Shown one piece after another: positions 15,465 to 25,985 of a stretch of DNA of 64,000 nt. A program made the position numbers and the translations under genes. The first letter of the stretch is position 1. Each line of letters starts with the position of its first letter. Source of the stretch: Drosophila miranda (lineage: Eukaryota; Arthropoda; Insecta; Diptera; Drosophilidae); contig NW_022881603.1 in the NCBI RefSeq assembly GCF_003369915.1, forward strand, positions 10,647,249-10,711,248. The letters run 5' to 3'. The notes beneath the pieces were generated by a model. That model made no database searches and was not told where the DNA came from. It saw nothing but the letters and a program-made list of their open reading frames with translations.

Positions 15465-17800
15465 ATGGCAGCACCTGAGCCTACCAATGTCGCGAACGCA
15501 GCAATGCCGAGTGATGTAGATTTCTACAAGCACAAGGCCGAGTCCATCGCGCGCCAACTAAAGGCCATGGATCGCTTTCTCACCAAGGAAGAGCTTGCCG
15601 AGTTAGATGAGGCAGAACTTCAAGCTCGCTTAGAGCAAATCGAGCGAATGAATGCGGATTTCGATGCCGCTCAAACGAGCCTTGAAAGGCTGGATTTCCT
15701 GCAGTTAGCCCATGATGCCCGGCTGGACTTTTCGAATGTTTATGTCAAGGTTAGGTCCAGGCTGTCGCGGGAGTTGATGGCTGCTCGCACGGTAAATGTT
15801 GCCAATTCAACGGCTCGGCATACTCTCGAGGGGAATTCGTCGTTGTTCGCCTATAATAGTATAGGCCGTTCTCGAATGCCCGAGTTGCAGCTTCCGCGAT
15901 TCGGGGGGAACTACATGGATTGGCCAGAATTCCACTCGATGTTCTCGACAATGGTGCACAAAGACCATCGTATACCAATCATCGAAAAATTCCAATATCC
16001 AATCGTGGATGTCTAGATGGTGCTGCGCTGGATACGATTCGTTCCTTGGAACTTTCTGAGGAGAATTACGACAAGGCGTTGAATTTGCTAATGTTGCGAT
16101 TCGATAATAAACTGTTACATTTTCAGGCACACGTCAAGGCTATTTTCGGGCTGCAAGGGGTGGAGAAGGGCTCAGCTATCGGCTTGCGCGCGCTCAGCGA
16201 CAAAATCAATTCGCACTTGCGTGCACTTCAGACCTTGGCGACCCCGCAGGAGATTTCGGATGGGTTGCTGATCTTCATCATAGGCCCGAAACTGGACCAC
16301 AAAACAAAGGAGAAATGGGAAGAGAACTTGCCGACGTCAGGATTGCCTCGGTGGTCAAGCATGGCCTCATTTTTGGAAGCGAGCTGTCGGATGCTGGAGA
16401 ATTTGGGATCAGCCATGGCAACAAGTCCTAATCAACAGGTGGGAGAAGACAATCCTGTCACACTTATCACCTCCAGTAACGACCATCCTAACCCCATATG
16501 TAACCATTGCAATTCCTCCGAGCATTACATATCTAGATGTCAGGCATTCCTGAATCTCTCTGCGTTTGAACGATACAAAGAAGCAAAGAAGAGCCGCTTG
16601 TGTTTGAACTGCCTCAACAAAGGCCATGAATTGCAGAGGTGCAGGTCAGGACTTTGCAGGCATTGCCAGGCCAAACATCACACGCTACTCCACATTCCAT
16701 CGGGAACTGGTGCTTCATCTTCCTCTTCACCGGCCGAGGAATCGATCCAGCAAGAGGCCGCGACTGTGCTTCTAGCAAGCGGGTGTTCCAGCCCTCCCCC
16801 CTCGATCCAGAAATCTCAGCCTAGCCAGAACGTGTTGCTACCTACTGCCCTCGTCCATGTAACAGATCGTTATGGAGCACTTATCCCATGTCGTGCCATT
16901 TTGGATTCTGCATCACAGGCAAACTTTGTAACATCTAGACTTGCTGATCAGTTGCACATCTCTGGAATCGGAGATTCCATTCTACCTTCGAGCAAGTCTG
17001 TACATATAGTTGTACAATCCCAGGACGCAAGCTATCGAGCTTTCTTCGCTGCAATTGTCACCAACTCAATTGCGGAAATGCAGCCTAACTTCGGCGTAGA
17101 CGCAAAGGATTGGCCAATGCCGAGTAATCTAAAACTAGCTGATCCTAATTTCTCCAAGCCCCAACGTATCGATCTGTTGATAGGTTCTGGTTTGTTCTTC
17201 GATTTAATGTGCGTCGGACAGATTCGACTATCAGCCCAATTGCCAACATTGCAGGAGACTAAACTTGGTTGGATAGTATCAGGAAGCATTGATAGCTCGG
17301 AGAATAAGCGTGCAGCTTTAGCCGCTTTTGAAAATTCCTCGTGCATCTCTATTGACGATTTTCGACCCACAACGCTGGAGTACCAAAACTTAGAGCAGCA
17401 TTGCAGGAAGCAGCTGCTCGAGTGCCAGGTGAAAGTGGAAAAACTGCGATCGGAGAATCAGGAACTGCAGCGCGAACTTTTCCATATATTAAAAACCTAC
17501 ATATCCACGCTAAATGAAATTCAACTTTCAACAATTTCTACATTGCCAAATTTCCTGCCATTCTATGCAATTACAGAGGTTCCCGATGATCAAGACGTAA
17601 TCACGACAAGCCGCCTTCGTAAAGAAGCGCCGATTGCTGCGTTCGACGATCATCCCAGCGTAGCCGCCAGCTGCGCCCAAGCAAGCATCTTCAAGAGGGC
17701 CGTTGGAAAAATAGCGGTTCTGCCCCTTCAGGATGGATCTGTTGAAAGCCTTTGCCTTCCAACGGGGGGTGAATGTTCGGAGCAGAACCCAGCCGATTAG
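15465..17800 (+). pseudogene. Gag-protease region of BEL/Pao element A, frameshifted and truncated
   Basis: The frame starting at the ATG at 15465 encodes a Gag N-terminus with a coiled-coil-like acidic stretch and the LPRFGGNYMDWPEF motif of the BEL/Pao Gag family (DUF1759 type). It stops at 16014-16016. The remainder continues in another frame from about 16000 to 17800: Gag core, two CCHC-like knuckles (CNHCNSSEHYISRC, CLNCLNKGHELQRC), and a retropepsin-like ILDSASQANF where the usual third residue Gly is Ala. Then comes the start of Pol (LIGSGLFFDL, LGWIVSGSI). After about 17370 the reading jumps to an integrase C-terminal tail (RAVGKIAVLPLQ). The Gag frameshift and the lost RT/IN make it unable to move by itself. 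Confidence 0.85.
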
Positions 17801-18143
17801 CTGCTTGCCAAATAGCACCTAATTCTTGGCCCTCAGCCGCTTATTTTGTTTGTTACTTATGTCTATGTCACTCATTTGTTTGTTAAAGCTTTGCGCTTGC
17901 TTGCCCTGCTAAACGCTCTCTGCCAGCTCGCTCTTCGCTATCTCCGCTTTGCGTCTGCCTACCGACGTCGGCCGAGCGAAGCTGCGCTTAGCGATCGGAG
18001 CGGCAATGTAAAGGGCAGGCAAGCCACACTTGCAATTTGGATGTCACGCATTAAAGAACATATCGTAATTTTATTTCTGCGCCGAGTTTTATTTAATTCG
18101 AAATAATTAGTCGGCCGATTGGGGATAAAAAAAATTATCTCCA
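17774..18143 (+). repeat. 3' LTR of BEL/Pao element A
   Basis: Direct repeat of 14720-15088, preceded by a purine tract and followed by the TAGT target duplicate. Confidence 0.92.
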
Positions 18144-18345
18144 TAGTAGTCTTAATCAGAAAGCGCGAGATCACCGGAGTGACATCCGGCTTCGGGCTGC
18201 TGCCCGACTTGAAGATCGCTCGGTTCTCCGGCTTGGTTAGTCAGTTGTTGTGCCTCGCCTGAAGCGGCTGCTTGTTCGCCTTCGCAGTAGTCCACCCGGA
18301 GCACTTTGACCGTCAAACGATAACGCGAGAAACAAAGAAACTGAG
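18144..18345 (+). other. Upstream/5' UTR region of fat-spondin exon 1
   Basis: About 200 bp between element A and the ATG at 18346. It contains no other frame of note. Element A has landed immediately upstream, so the native promoter is probably displaced or lost. Confidence 0.45.
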
Positions 18346-18532
18346 ATGGGGCAATCGCTGCTGCTGTTGCTTGCCTGCCTCGTTTATGTCTGGCAGACAA
18401 TTAATGCAGCCTCCGCCTGTCCGCGTGCGCCCACCCACTTGCTTCATGGTCGGCGCGCACGCGGTGACAATGGATACAAATTAATTGTGGCTGATGGACC
18501 CAATGGATATGTACCCGGGAAGACGTATAATT
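18346..18532 (+). pseudogene. fat-spondin: fat-spondin exon 1: signal peptide and start of reeler domain, stranded
   Basis: The frame from the ATG encodes a signal peptide (GQSLLLLLACLVYVWQ) and then reeler-like sequence (CPRAPTHLLHG, YKLIVADGPNGYVPGKTYN). A consensus donor GTAAGT follows at 18533, leaving phase 1. Spondins start with a reeler domain, and the spondin exons in the tandem array at 36-53 kb lack precisely this N-terminal part. Those exons open after an AG acceptor in the complementary phase, with the next strand of the same domain (LLGSRTH..., FTHFTITAE). I therefore assign this as exon 1 of the same gene, now more than 18 kb from exon 2 because of transposon insertions. Other reeler-domain proteins are possible but less likely given the phase match and order. 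Confidence 0.65.
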
Positions 18533-19069
18533 GTAAGTAGAGAAGGTAAAGAGTAGCCTCTGGTTTCATAATCAGCTCTGTTCGGGTCACTTAAGGCCTG
18601 CAAGCAAGAAGAGTGGAGCGATAAGAGCCCAGAGTTCAGAGCAGATGTTTTTCATCTTTTAATTTCGATTCACGTTCCACTTGATACGAAATGGTGGTAG
18701 ATACGAGATTAATAGAAAAGTGTGTACTTTATTTTTAACATGGCAATATGAAATTAGGTAGATTTCAATTACTACTAAAAAATCAATATAATAGACTTGA
18801 ACTACATTAAGGCGTAACATGATAAAAAGAAGATAACTTGATAAGAACTCGTCCAGGCGGTTCATGAACTTGACTGCTATGACCACTCTCCCCACGAATT
18901 AAGAGTGGTAGCAGTCTCATAAAAGCCTTTGTACAGAATGATAAACAAATCGTCTATGTAAACAAATCGGCGCACTCGCTATACAATTTCACTAAATGGC
19001 ATTGAGTGCTCTACAAAATGGTTCACAAATTTAAAAAAAACTAAAACTAAGAAATTATGTTTTGTCACG
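18533..19069 (+). other. Proximal part of fat-spondin intron 1
   Basis: Starts with the GTAAGT donor. The rest is AT-rich non-coding DNA with no recognised repeat. Confidence 0.4.
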
Positions 19070-19762
19070 TTATGGCTTAAGATGTACTGTTTTGAGGTGT
19101 TTCTCGAGAAATAGAGGCGCTTGAAGGATTTACCACACTCGGAGCATGTAAACGCGTATACAGCATGTACACTCTGGGCATGTTTCTTGTAGCGCGCTTC
19201 GTTGGGGAAAATCTCCTCACAGCACTCGCAAAAGTACACAGTTGGATTAATCTTTGGCAGAAAGTGAAACAGGAACATGTAGTGTTCAACGCTGTACGAA
19301 ATGGTCGCCATCCTAAAGAACCTCTGATCGATCTGATACGCATACCACGAGTTAATTAAGTTGAGAATGCGTTTTATCTCGTTCGTGGTCAAGTGTCAGT
19401 CAATCTCCCTGTTTACCTCTTCGGTGAATGAGTTCAACTGCTCGGTTAGGCGTTGGTGTACTCCAATGGTCTTTGTTTTCCTGTAACTCCAGATTGTATC
19501 GTACGTATGATAGATTATGCTAAACTTGGCCGCTGTTTTACGAAAGTTTTCCGACTGCTCAAAGGGCAGTTTATCCTCAAAGCAGGAATCTTTTAATACA
19601 AGCAACTGAAAATAATTTGTTACTTAATCGAGTACGATGCGATTTTTAAGACCTATTGCTTACCCCAACCGTCTTCAGCAGCCTAAGGTCGTCTTGCAGA
19701 GCCTCCATTTCAGGCTTGACACCAATTTGAAGTTTAGGAAACTCCTTCTGTGGGCTTCCCAT
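19070..19762 (-). pseudogene. Two-exon C2H2 zinc-finger gene, with nonsense and frameshift lesions
   Basis: Exon 1 is 19762-19664 (MGSPQKEFPKLQIG...), with a GTAAGC donor. The acceptor TTTTCAG leads to exon 2 at 19605-19070. An in-frame TGA at 19396-19398 divides the protein after VNREID; translation resumes in the same frame (TTNEIKRILNLINSWYAYQ). Two C2H2 fingers follow: CECCEEIFPNEARYKKH and CSECGKSFKRL. In the second, a 1-bp loss at about 19101-19111 shifts the frame before the final histidines, which are readable in the adjacent frame up to a TAA at 19070-19072. The gene is nested on the opposite strand in the inferred fat-spondin intron 1. I do not recognise the orthologue; a nuclear DNA- or RNA-binding role is only a family-level guess. 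Confidence 0.7.
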
Positions 19763-19816
19763 TTTTGTGGCCTTTTTCTGTGATTAAAAAGGGTTTAGAT
19801 TACGCCTGGAATGTAT

Positions 19817-20305
19817 TTATTGAAGGAGGCTGTCTAAATCCAACTTTGATGTTTTCAAATCACTCCTGATATACTCTATAACGCTCGCCGACAAACTGAA
19901 GTTCATGGAGCATCTATTGTGCTCTAATTTGGATCGTTTTGCATCGCCTTTCTCATTGGAGGAACTAGTTTCTTCAAAACTGTCTTTTGTACGTTTCTTG
20001 GCTTTTGCAGGACTTTCAACTGCTCCTGAACGAAGAATTCGTGAGCTTTCAGGAGATGTGTTTTCTCTTGTCATAGAAGACCTTGTCATGGGTTTCTTAG
20101 CCTGAATTGGGCTACTGGAGATGACCGTTAGCGAAGATCTGCGCTCTGGACGCTTTGGGGGCTGATCCACTGTATTATTTGTGGCATTCAACTCTGATGG
20201 TTGTTGACTGGCAACACTTGAGCTAATTATATTTTCCCAAAACGCTCGTCTACGTGAGACAAAGTGGAGGGGCGATCTGCAAAGGCGGGGCACGCTTTAA
20301 ATGTT
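19817..20305 (-). CDS. Unrecognised small basic, disordered protein (3' exon)
   Basis: An open frame of about 160 codons ends with TAA-type stop near 19817. A CTTTGCAG acceptor at its 5' edge (about 20276-20283 on the minus strand) suggests this is a last exon whose upstream exon I cannot define; no good ATG starts it. The sequence is Ser/Lys/Arg-rich and low in hydrophobics (KKPMTRSSMTR, SPAKAKKRTKDSFEE), consistent with a nuclear disordered protein. It has a more ordered end (FSLSASVIEYIRSDLK, LDLDSLLQ) and an aromatic motif RRRAFWENII near the start. It lies 55 bp upstream of the zinc-finger pseudogene on the same strand. No internal stop was seen. Function unknown. Confidence 0.5.
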
Positions 20306-20513
20306 CCGGCTCTAGCTCGTCGGCTTTGGGGTGGTGGTTCTTGCTCGTGCCGATCGTCTCCACTTTTCAACGTTATCACACGACAATTTTAACGATTTTC
20401 TTGTTTTCCCAAGAATTGAGCGTGCTGCGACGATACAGTGCTAGAAAACTATCGGTAGAACGATCAAAAAGATAAAAAAAAGGCTTCGAAAAGGATTGGG
20501 AAGAGAGGGGAGG

Positions 20514-20525
20514 AGGAGAGGAGAG

Positions 20526-20556
<31 letters not shown>
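20514..20556. repeat. (GA)n microsatellite
   Basis: A GAGAGAGA run embedded in a longer purine-rich stretch from about 20490 to 20620. It has no associated gene. Confidence 0.85.
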
Positions 20557-20561
<5 letters not shown>

Positions 20562-20877
20562 AGGGTGAAGGGATGAGAGGAAAAGGAGGAGTGAAAAAGG
20601 AGAGAAAAAGGGAGGAGATATCGGTTGCTATCCCACGGATGTCAGTGTGGTAGCCCATTTTGCCCACCCAACCTATGACCATCTTCCTCGAAACTGGAAG
20701 TTTCAGACGGCCCCTTCAGCTAGATCGCGGCTACACGCACGCCGGCACAGAGTTCACTCTACCTTATCTTTATCTGAATTTCATTATATATTTGTTCGAG
20801 AAACGGTTAAAGCTAATATAATCGGAGATGGCATAATTTTCTAATGCTACGTCTTTATATCTAATATATGTACATGT

Positions 20878-21206
20878 TGTTCAGGCCAGCCGTAACCAAT
20901 TTCCGCGCACTGTGCCAACTCCGTGCGCCCCGGTCCCAACTCGCTCTCGCGCGCTCGGAGGGGCGCTCGGATCCACAATCCACGATCCACACGGCGCTCA
21001 CGGCAGAAAAAGCACCATAAGGCATAGAGTTAAGCAGTTACGATTTCACCCCCGCTTCAGACGGCCGATCTACCGCGCGACCGACCAACCAAATACACAC
21101 ACATAATTATATATATACCACTAAACATAACGGTTTTCATTTCTTATGACGGCTACCGCAATTGCGGTGTGGGAAAGTTGAGCTTCGATCCGCCCCACTA
21201 CAAACA
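20878..21206 (+). repeat. 5' LTR of BEL/Pao element B
   Basis: Direct repeat of 25372-25684 with TG...CA ends. Confidence 0.9.
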
Positions 21207-22336
21207 TTGGTCATTCGAGCAGGATCTTCGCCTTCCCCAAAAGGAGAAGCTCACCCCAGCCAGCATCGGCGGATCGCTCCAAGTTCAAGATAAGTACTCT
21301 TCGATTGTGCCTAACAACAGTGCAGTGATTTTGTGCGAGTTTTCCATCCCAGTCCGAGTTCCCGTGGCATATGTACATACATGCATGTGTATGTATTTAG
21401 TTCTCGCTCTAGCTCCAAATTAAACCATACTTCGTTCTGCCAACGGTTGTGGCTTCCTACTTCTCCAAAGGTTTAATTTGATCCGAGCTAACTCCTGCGT
21501 TCAGCTTCCGATCCAGTGTAAATAATATTCTTACCTCTCCAGCTACCAGCTGAGCTTTAGTTGCTAACATACATACATACATATGTACATGTATGTACAC
21601 ATCGCAACGCAATCCAAGCGGCTGGCAACAAACATAAAGGCATATTCTTCCAATTATTTTTGTGGTTTATTCCGTGCATGCTCAACGTTCCATAGTTTGT
21701 CGGTTTTATAAGGAAATAAAATAACAAATCACTGCGCCTCCTTATTTAACTAATTATACTACCAACAAAATAACGATCCATACATACTGCACATACATAT
21801 GTATGTACATATTTATCTTACATATCTATACGTACGCATTTTAAATTAGCATATTCTTGCACATCTATATAATATACATATTGTATATAAAACGGTTATC
21901 CCCCGTTTTACCCGTTGTTTGACATCTCTTCAACCCAAGCCGCGGTACATAGCACTTACAACCATACATGCATACATACAAGCAGCAGCAGCGGTGCATT
22001 CTTTTCGTTTTTCTTTTCGCTTTCGCTTCTCCACCGTTTGCCTGCGTGGTAGTTGTTGGGAGAATATTTTTCGGTGCCGCGCTTGACTGTAACGGAACGC
22101 CAAGTGACGCGCTACCCTGCATTTCGAGAGTATATTGTTTTCAACCGTAGTTCAATCATAGTATTTATATCTATATATTCCGGCCACGGTGTACTATTTC
22201 CATAATTCCATAATCGCAATAAATTCCACCAAAACCGCATATCCACGGTTTGTAGTTCTAAAAATTCCACGTCGCCTTTTCCGCTCACCTACCTTTGCGA
22301 CTCTACTACGCGTTATCGCAGATCCATCAGCAAAAC

Positions 22337-25324
22337 ATGCCCACTGTTGAGAAGAAATCTCGCAAGAAGTTTAAGCGGGTGAGTTCGCTGAGTTTGACCC
22401 ATCCACCCAGCTCCAACGGCTCAGCCACTACGCCCACATCTTCCCGTCCGGCCCCAGCTGAGCGAGGTCCGACCACGTCCAGGGCTCACGCACCACATGC
22501 CTTCGAGGATTTGTTGCTCCCCTCGGGAGTCCCTCGCACGGCTCCTAGCACTATGGCCGCCAGTTCCGCACAGTCTAAGTTTGCCTTGGCCGCAAGCAGA
22601 CTGACCCGCTTCGACCAGAAGCTCAGCGCTCCAGATGCTAGCACACCAACCCGCTCGCTCTCCCAAGTCCATCGAGAACAACTCCGAAGCCTGTGGGCAA
22701 AGGTGGACGCGGAGCTCGCGGCCTGTTCGGTGACAATGGCGGAAGAGGATCCAGAGGGTGTAGCTTATGTCCAAGAGATGTACGATGACTGCTACGCGGT
22801 CTACGCGCAATGCCTGGCCGAACTGAACGATCAGCTCGAGCCCCCGACTGTCCCTCACACGCCGCAACTGGCCGTTCAAGTGCCGACTTCCGGCGGTTGC
22901 CGCCTCCCTCCATGTGACACTGAAGTTTTCAGTGGGGACTACCAGCAGTGGCCCACGTTCCGAGACCTGTTCACCGCCATCTACATAGAAAACCCAAGGT
23001 TGGCTCCAGTGGAAAAACTGTTCCACCTCAACAAAAAGACCAGCGGTGAAGCCCACGACATAGTGGCACAGGCTCCACTTACGAACGAGGTTTTCGCGTC
23101 CGCATGGCACGCCCTCCGTGAGCGTTTCCAAAACAAGAGGCTGATACTCAAGGCCCAGCTGAAGATCCTTTTCAGTCTGCCCCAAATCCGTACCGAGTCA
23201 GCAGCAGCGCTAAAAGAGCTCCAGAGGGCCGTCCACAAGTGCCTCACGACACTCACCCATTCCGAGGTCTCCACAGACAGCGTTTTCGCTGACGGAGTTT
23301 TAGTGTACCTCATTTCCGCTAAGCTGCAAAAAACGACCTTAGAGCTTTGGGAGCAATCCGTGACGCACAAGTCCGAAATTCCCACCTGGCACGCCATGGA
23401 CAAGTTCCTGGCGGAGCGGTACCTGTCTCTCGAAGTGACCGAGGACGACCATCCAGGCATGGAGACTCAGGCCCACTCCAGGGCGAGCATACGCACTGCA
23501 GACAATTCGAGAAGCAATCCGTTTCGGTCTCAAGGAAGTCCCTATCCTAGGAGTGACCACTCGTTCGAGACCACAGTCAATCAAACGAGGAGCACGTGTG
23601 ATCTCTGCTCCAAAGAGTATCATCCAATCCGGTTATGCCCTTACTTCCTTCAAATGCCCGCTGGCGCTCGCTCCGACTACATTAAGCAAAAGCAGCTTTG
23701 TTTGAACTGCTTTGCAAGGGGCCACCAGATACGAGCATGCCAAAGCGCCCACAATTGCATAATTTGTGGAGACCGGCACCATACGCTTCTGCACCGTAGC
23801 AATCCAGCAAACTCCAGCGAGGCGATTTCCACAACGGCACAAAATTCCTCAGCGTGGCCCGAGCTACATCTACGAGTACCAAGCGTACAAAATCCAAGTT
23901 CGACCGAAGCCCATCCAAACGTTCAGTCATATTTCGCATCCGGTACGAGTGCTGTCCTCCTAGGCACGGCCATGGTTAATATTTGCCACCTGGGAAAAAC
24001 TTTCCACGCCCGCGCTCTGATCGACTCTGGCTCAGAGGCAACGTTCATTACAGAACGTCTTGTGGACATGATCAAATTGCCATTCCAACGTATCCAGGCA
24101 CAGGTCTCCGGCCTAAATAATGCCGTATCCGCTCAGTCAAAGAAGCTCTGCAGTTTTTCCATCCGTTCTCCGACTAAGCCGGGCTTACAACTAAATGCCA
24201 CAGCCTACGTTATTCCGGAATTGGCCGCGAATATTCCATCGCATCCGATCTCGCAAGGGTTCTTGAGAGACCTGCCGAACCTCTCATGGGCGGATCCGAC
24301 CTTCTATGAGAGTTCACAAATATATATCCTGATTGGAGCGGATATCCTTCCGTCCATTCAGTTAAGTGGCTCACTGACCAACATCTGTGGCTCTCTCCTC
24401 GGGCAGGAGACCATTTTCGGCTGGGTACTCACAGGTCCAGTGCCTCAGGTAATGAATCAAATCTCATCGTTCTCGAGTCAAATTTCCAGACGACCTATCA
24501 CACTGGTAGAAGACTCGGGGTCTTTTTACGACAGCAATTTCCTTCCAGCTCCCTCCGCAGAAGTTCTCGAACGGTCTCCTGACCGACGGAAATATTTCCA
24601 AAATATGCACTGTATGAAAGCTCTACGCTCCGGTCCGAATTCAAGCCTGAACTCGAAGGTGAATCCGTCCTTAGATCAACATAGCCTCACCAGACTATGT
24701 AACCGGGCGGCAATTTCCAATGTCTTAAATGTGCCTCTCACCCGTTCCAAGATCGTTACTAATGTGTCTTCGACGCCTTTATTTCAATTTATTTCTCCGC
24801 ACCCAGATATGGCCCCACGTCCCCGCGCCAACCGCACCAGGGAGAACCGACGTTTCCGAATCTGCCAAGGAGTCCATCCGCTACGGACCTACCACCAATT
24901 TCTTCTCCTGAGCCCCGAAGAGAAACTCCGAGCTGTCCTTATCAACCAGTATTGCGGGAACTGCCTGGCTCACCAACACTCCGGCAAAAACAACCACACG
25001 CTACTCTACGTACCCACGTCTCGTCGTCCGGCCCGCTCAGCCTCGGGAGCATCGTCGCCATCTAAATCGAACCATGCAAAACGCCGCCCTCGTCGTCCAG
25101 CCCGCTCAGCCGCGACTGTACCGTCGCCATCTACATCGGCTCACGACGAACGACACACTCGTCTCCCCGCGAGCCGCCCCGTCGTAGGAACCACGGCGCC
25201 ATCCACAGATTCCTCAAGAGCAACCCCCGTTTTGCGCATCCTCACGCCTATCCGACCGTGGAGCGACACTGAGTCGACGTCCTTGTCAAGTCCAGAGCAC
25301 ACCGGGGCGTACGCCCAGCCATAG
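22337..25324 (+). CDS. Gag-protease-like protein of BEL/Pao element B (about 995 aa), uninterrupted
   Basis: I start at ATG 22337 (MPTVEKKSRKKFKR); 14 further codons are open upstream. Approximate domains: basic Ser/Pro-rich N-terminus (1-150); Gag core with DTEVFSGDYQQWPTFRDLF near residue 215; zinc knuckles CDLCSKEYHPIRLC and CLNCFARGHQIRAC near 440-490; retropepsin motif ALIDSGSEATFI near 570; and the Pol start (LIGADILPSIQLSG, FGWVLTGPV) near 670-710. RT should then follow but is missing. Instead there is a second knuckle-like block (FRICQGVHPLRTYHQF, YCGNCLAHQHSGKNNHTLL) near 840-900 and a Pro/Ser/Arg-rich tail to the TAG. An unbroken frame of this size in a decayed region suggests recent arrival and possible mobilisation in trans by full-length relatives. 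Confidence 0.85.
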   Translation: MPTVEKKSRKKFKRVSSLSLTHPPSSNGSATTPTSSRPAPAERGPTTSRAHAPHAFEDLLLPSGVPRTAPSTMAASSAQSKFALAASRLTRFDQKLSAPDASTPTRSLSQVHREQLRSLWAKVDAELAACSVTMAEEDPEGVAYVQEMYDDCYAVYAQCLAELNDQLEPPTVPHTPQLAVQVPTSGGCRLPPCDTEVFSGDYQQWPTFRDLFTAIYIENPRLAPVEKLFHLNKKTSGEAHDIVAQAPLTNEVFASAWHALRERFQNKRLILKAQLKILFSLPQIRTESAAALKELQRAVHKCLTTLTHSEVSTDSVFADGVLVYLISAKLQKTTLELWEQSVTHKSEIPTWHAMDKFLAERYLSLEVTEDDHPGMETQAHSRASIRTADNSRSNPFRSQGSPYPRSDHSFETTVNQTRSTCDLCSKEYHPIRLCPYFLQMPAGARSDYIKQKQLCLNCFARGHQIRACQSAHNCIICGDRHHTLLHRSNPANSSEAISTTAQNSSAWPELHLRVPSVQNPSSTEAHPNVQSYFASGTSAVLLGTAMVNICHLGKTFHARALIDSGSEATFITERLVDMIKLPFQRIQAQVSGLNNAVSAQSKKLCSFSIRSPTKPGLQLNATAYVIPELAANIPSHPISQGFLRDLPNLSWADPTFYESSQIYILIGADILPSIQLSGSLTNICGSLLGQETIFGWVLTGPVPQVMNQISSFSSQISRRPITLVEDSGSFYDSNFLPAPSAEVLERSPDRRKYFQNMHCMKALRSGPNSSLNSKVNPSLDQHSLTRLCNRAAISNVLNVPLTRSKIVTNVSSTPLFQFISPHPDMAPRPRANRTRENRRFRICQGVHPLRTYHQFLLLSPEEKLRAVLINQYCGNCLAHQHSGKNNHTLLYVPTSRRPARSASGASSPSKSNHAKRRPRRPARSAATVPSPSTSAHDERHTRLPASRPVVGTTAPSTDSSRATPVLRILTPIRPWSDTESTSLSSPEHTGAYAQP

Positions 25325-25371
25325 GCCACCCCATTATACTTTGCAATCCTGCAAGGGGGGGGGGGGGAGGA

Positions 25372-25684
25372 TGTTCAGGCCAGCCGTAAAAAATTTCCGC
25401 GCACTGTGCCAACTCCGTGCACCCCGGTCCCAACTCGCTCTCGCGCGCTCGGAGGGGCGCTCGGATCCACAATCCACGATCCACACGGCGCTCACGGCAG
25501 AAAAAGCACCATAAGGCATAGTGTTAAGCAGTTACGATTTCACCCCCGCTTCTACCGCGCGACCGTCCAACCAAATACACACACATAATTATATATCACT
25601 AAACATAACGGTTTTCATTTCTTATGACGGCTACCGCAATTGCGGTGTGGGAGAGTTGAGCTTCGATCCGCCCCACTACAAACA
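25372..25684 (+). repeat. 3' LTR of BEL/Pao element B
   Basis: Matches the 5' LTR apart from a deletion of about 13 bp and single-base changes. It is preceded by the long G-run. Confidence 0.9.
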
Positions 25685-25985
25685 CATGCATATAGTGACA
25701 TATCCATAATTCCCCACATCCCATACACATTATGTTTATGTACAATTCATCCACCCCATCCACACAAGTAACAGGACCCCCCACTCAAGAATCAATAACT
25801 GTTTCTTCCCATACTCCAAGCTAGAGCCCCCCATAATATAAACAATGGACCACATTGTTTCATCAACATTAGAATCACGCCACTTTCGAGAAATCGATTC
25901 TTTAGAATCACGCCACTCATGAGGACCAATCAAAGCTAGACATAAAACCAAGGAGTATCACATTCCTAGCTCCGTCATGTAATGC
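25685..25985. other. Spacer between BEL/Pao element B and DINE fragments
   Basis: About 300 bp with no coding frame of interest. It contains a short repeated motif (AGAATCACGCCACT twice, near 25870 and 25906). Nothing else is recognised. Confidence 0.4.

Larger units (their letters stand above)
14720..18143 (+). mobile_element. BEL/Pao retrotransposon A, internally deleted, with both LTRs
   Basis: LTRs of 369 and 370 bp (TGTTCGG...TCTCCA) bound the element. They are nearly identical, including an internal short open frame repeated in both. A TAGT target-site duplication flanks it (14716-14719 and 18144-18147). The primer-binding site at 15098-15115 matches the 3' end of tRNA-Trp as I recall it. 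A purine run (ACGGGGGGTGAA) lies just before the 3' LTR. The interior of only about 2.7 kb encodes Gag, zinc knuckles, protease and the extreme start of Pol, then jumps to an integrase C-terminal tail. RT, RNase H and the integrase core are missing. Near-identical LTRs suggest a recent insertion of a non-autonomous derivative. Confidence 0.9.
20878..25684 (+). mobile_element. BEL/Pao retrotransposon B, Gag-protease only, with both LTRs
   Basis: LTRs at 20878-21206 (329 bp) and 25372-25684 (313 bp) both start TGTTCAGGCCAGCC and end ACTACAAACA. The length difference is mainly one deletion (around the CAGACGGCCGATC segment) in the 3' copy. A primer-binding site starts with TGGTCATTCGAGC one base after the 5' LTR; I cannot name its tRNA. 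A 13-15 nt G-run followed by AGGA precedes the 3' LTR as polypurine tract. Flanks CATGT and CATGC give an imperfect target-site duplicate. The element carries only one long frame. RT, RNase H and integrase are absent. Confidence 0.88.

Noticed and set aside
22421..23185. 254-codon minus-strand open frame inside BEL/Pao element B
   Set aside because: It is antisense to the Gag frame, which has clear domain motifs.
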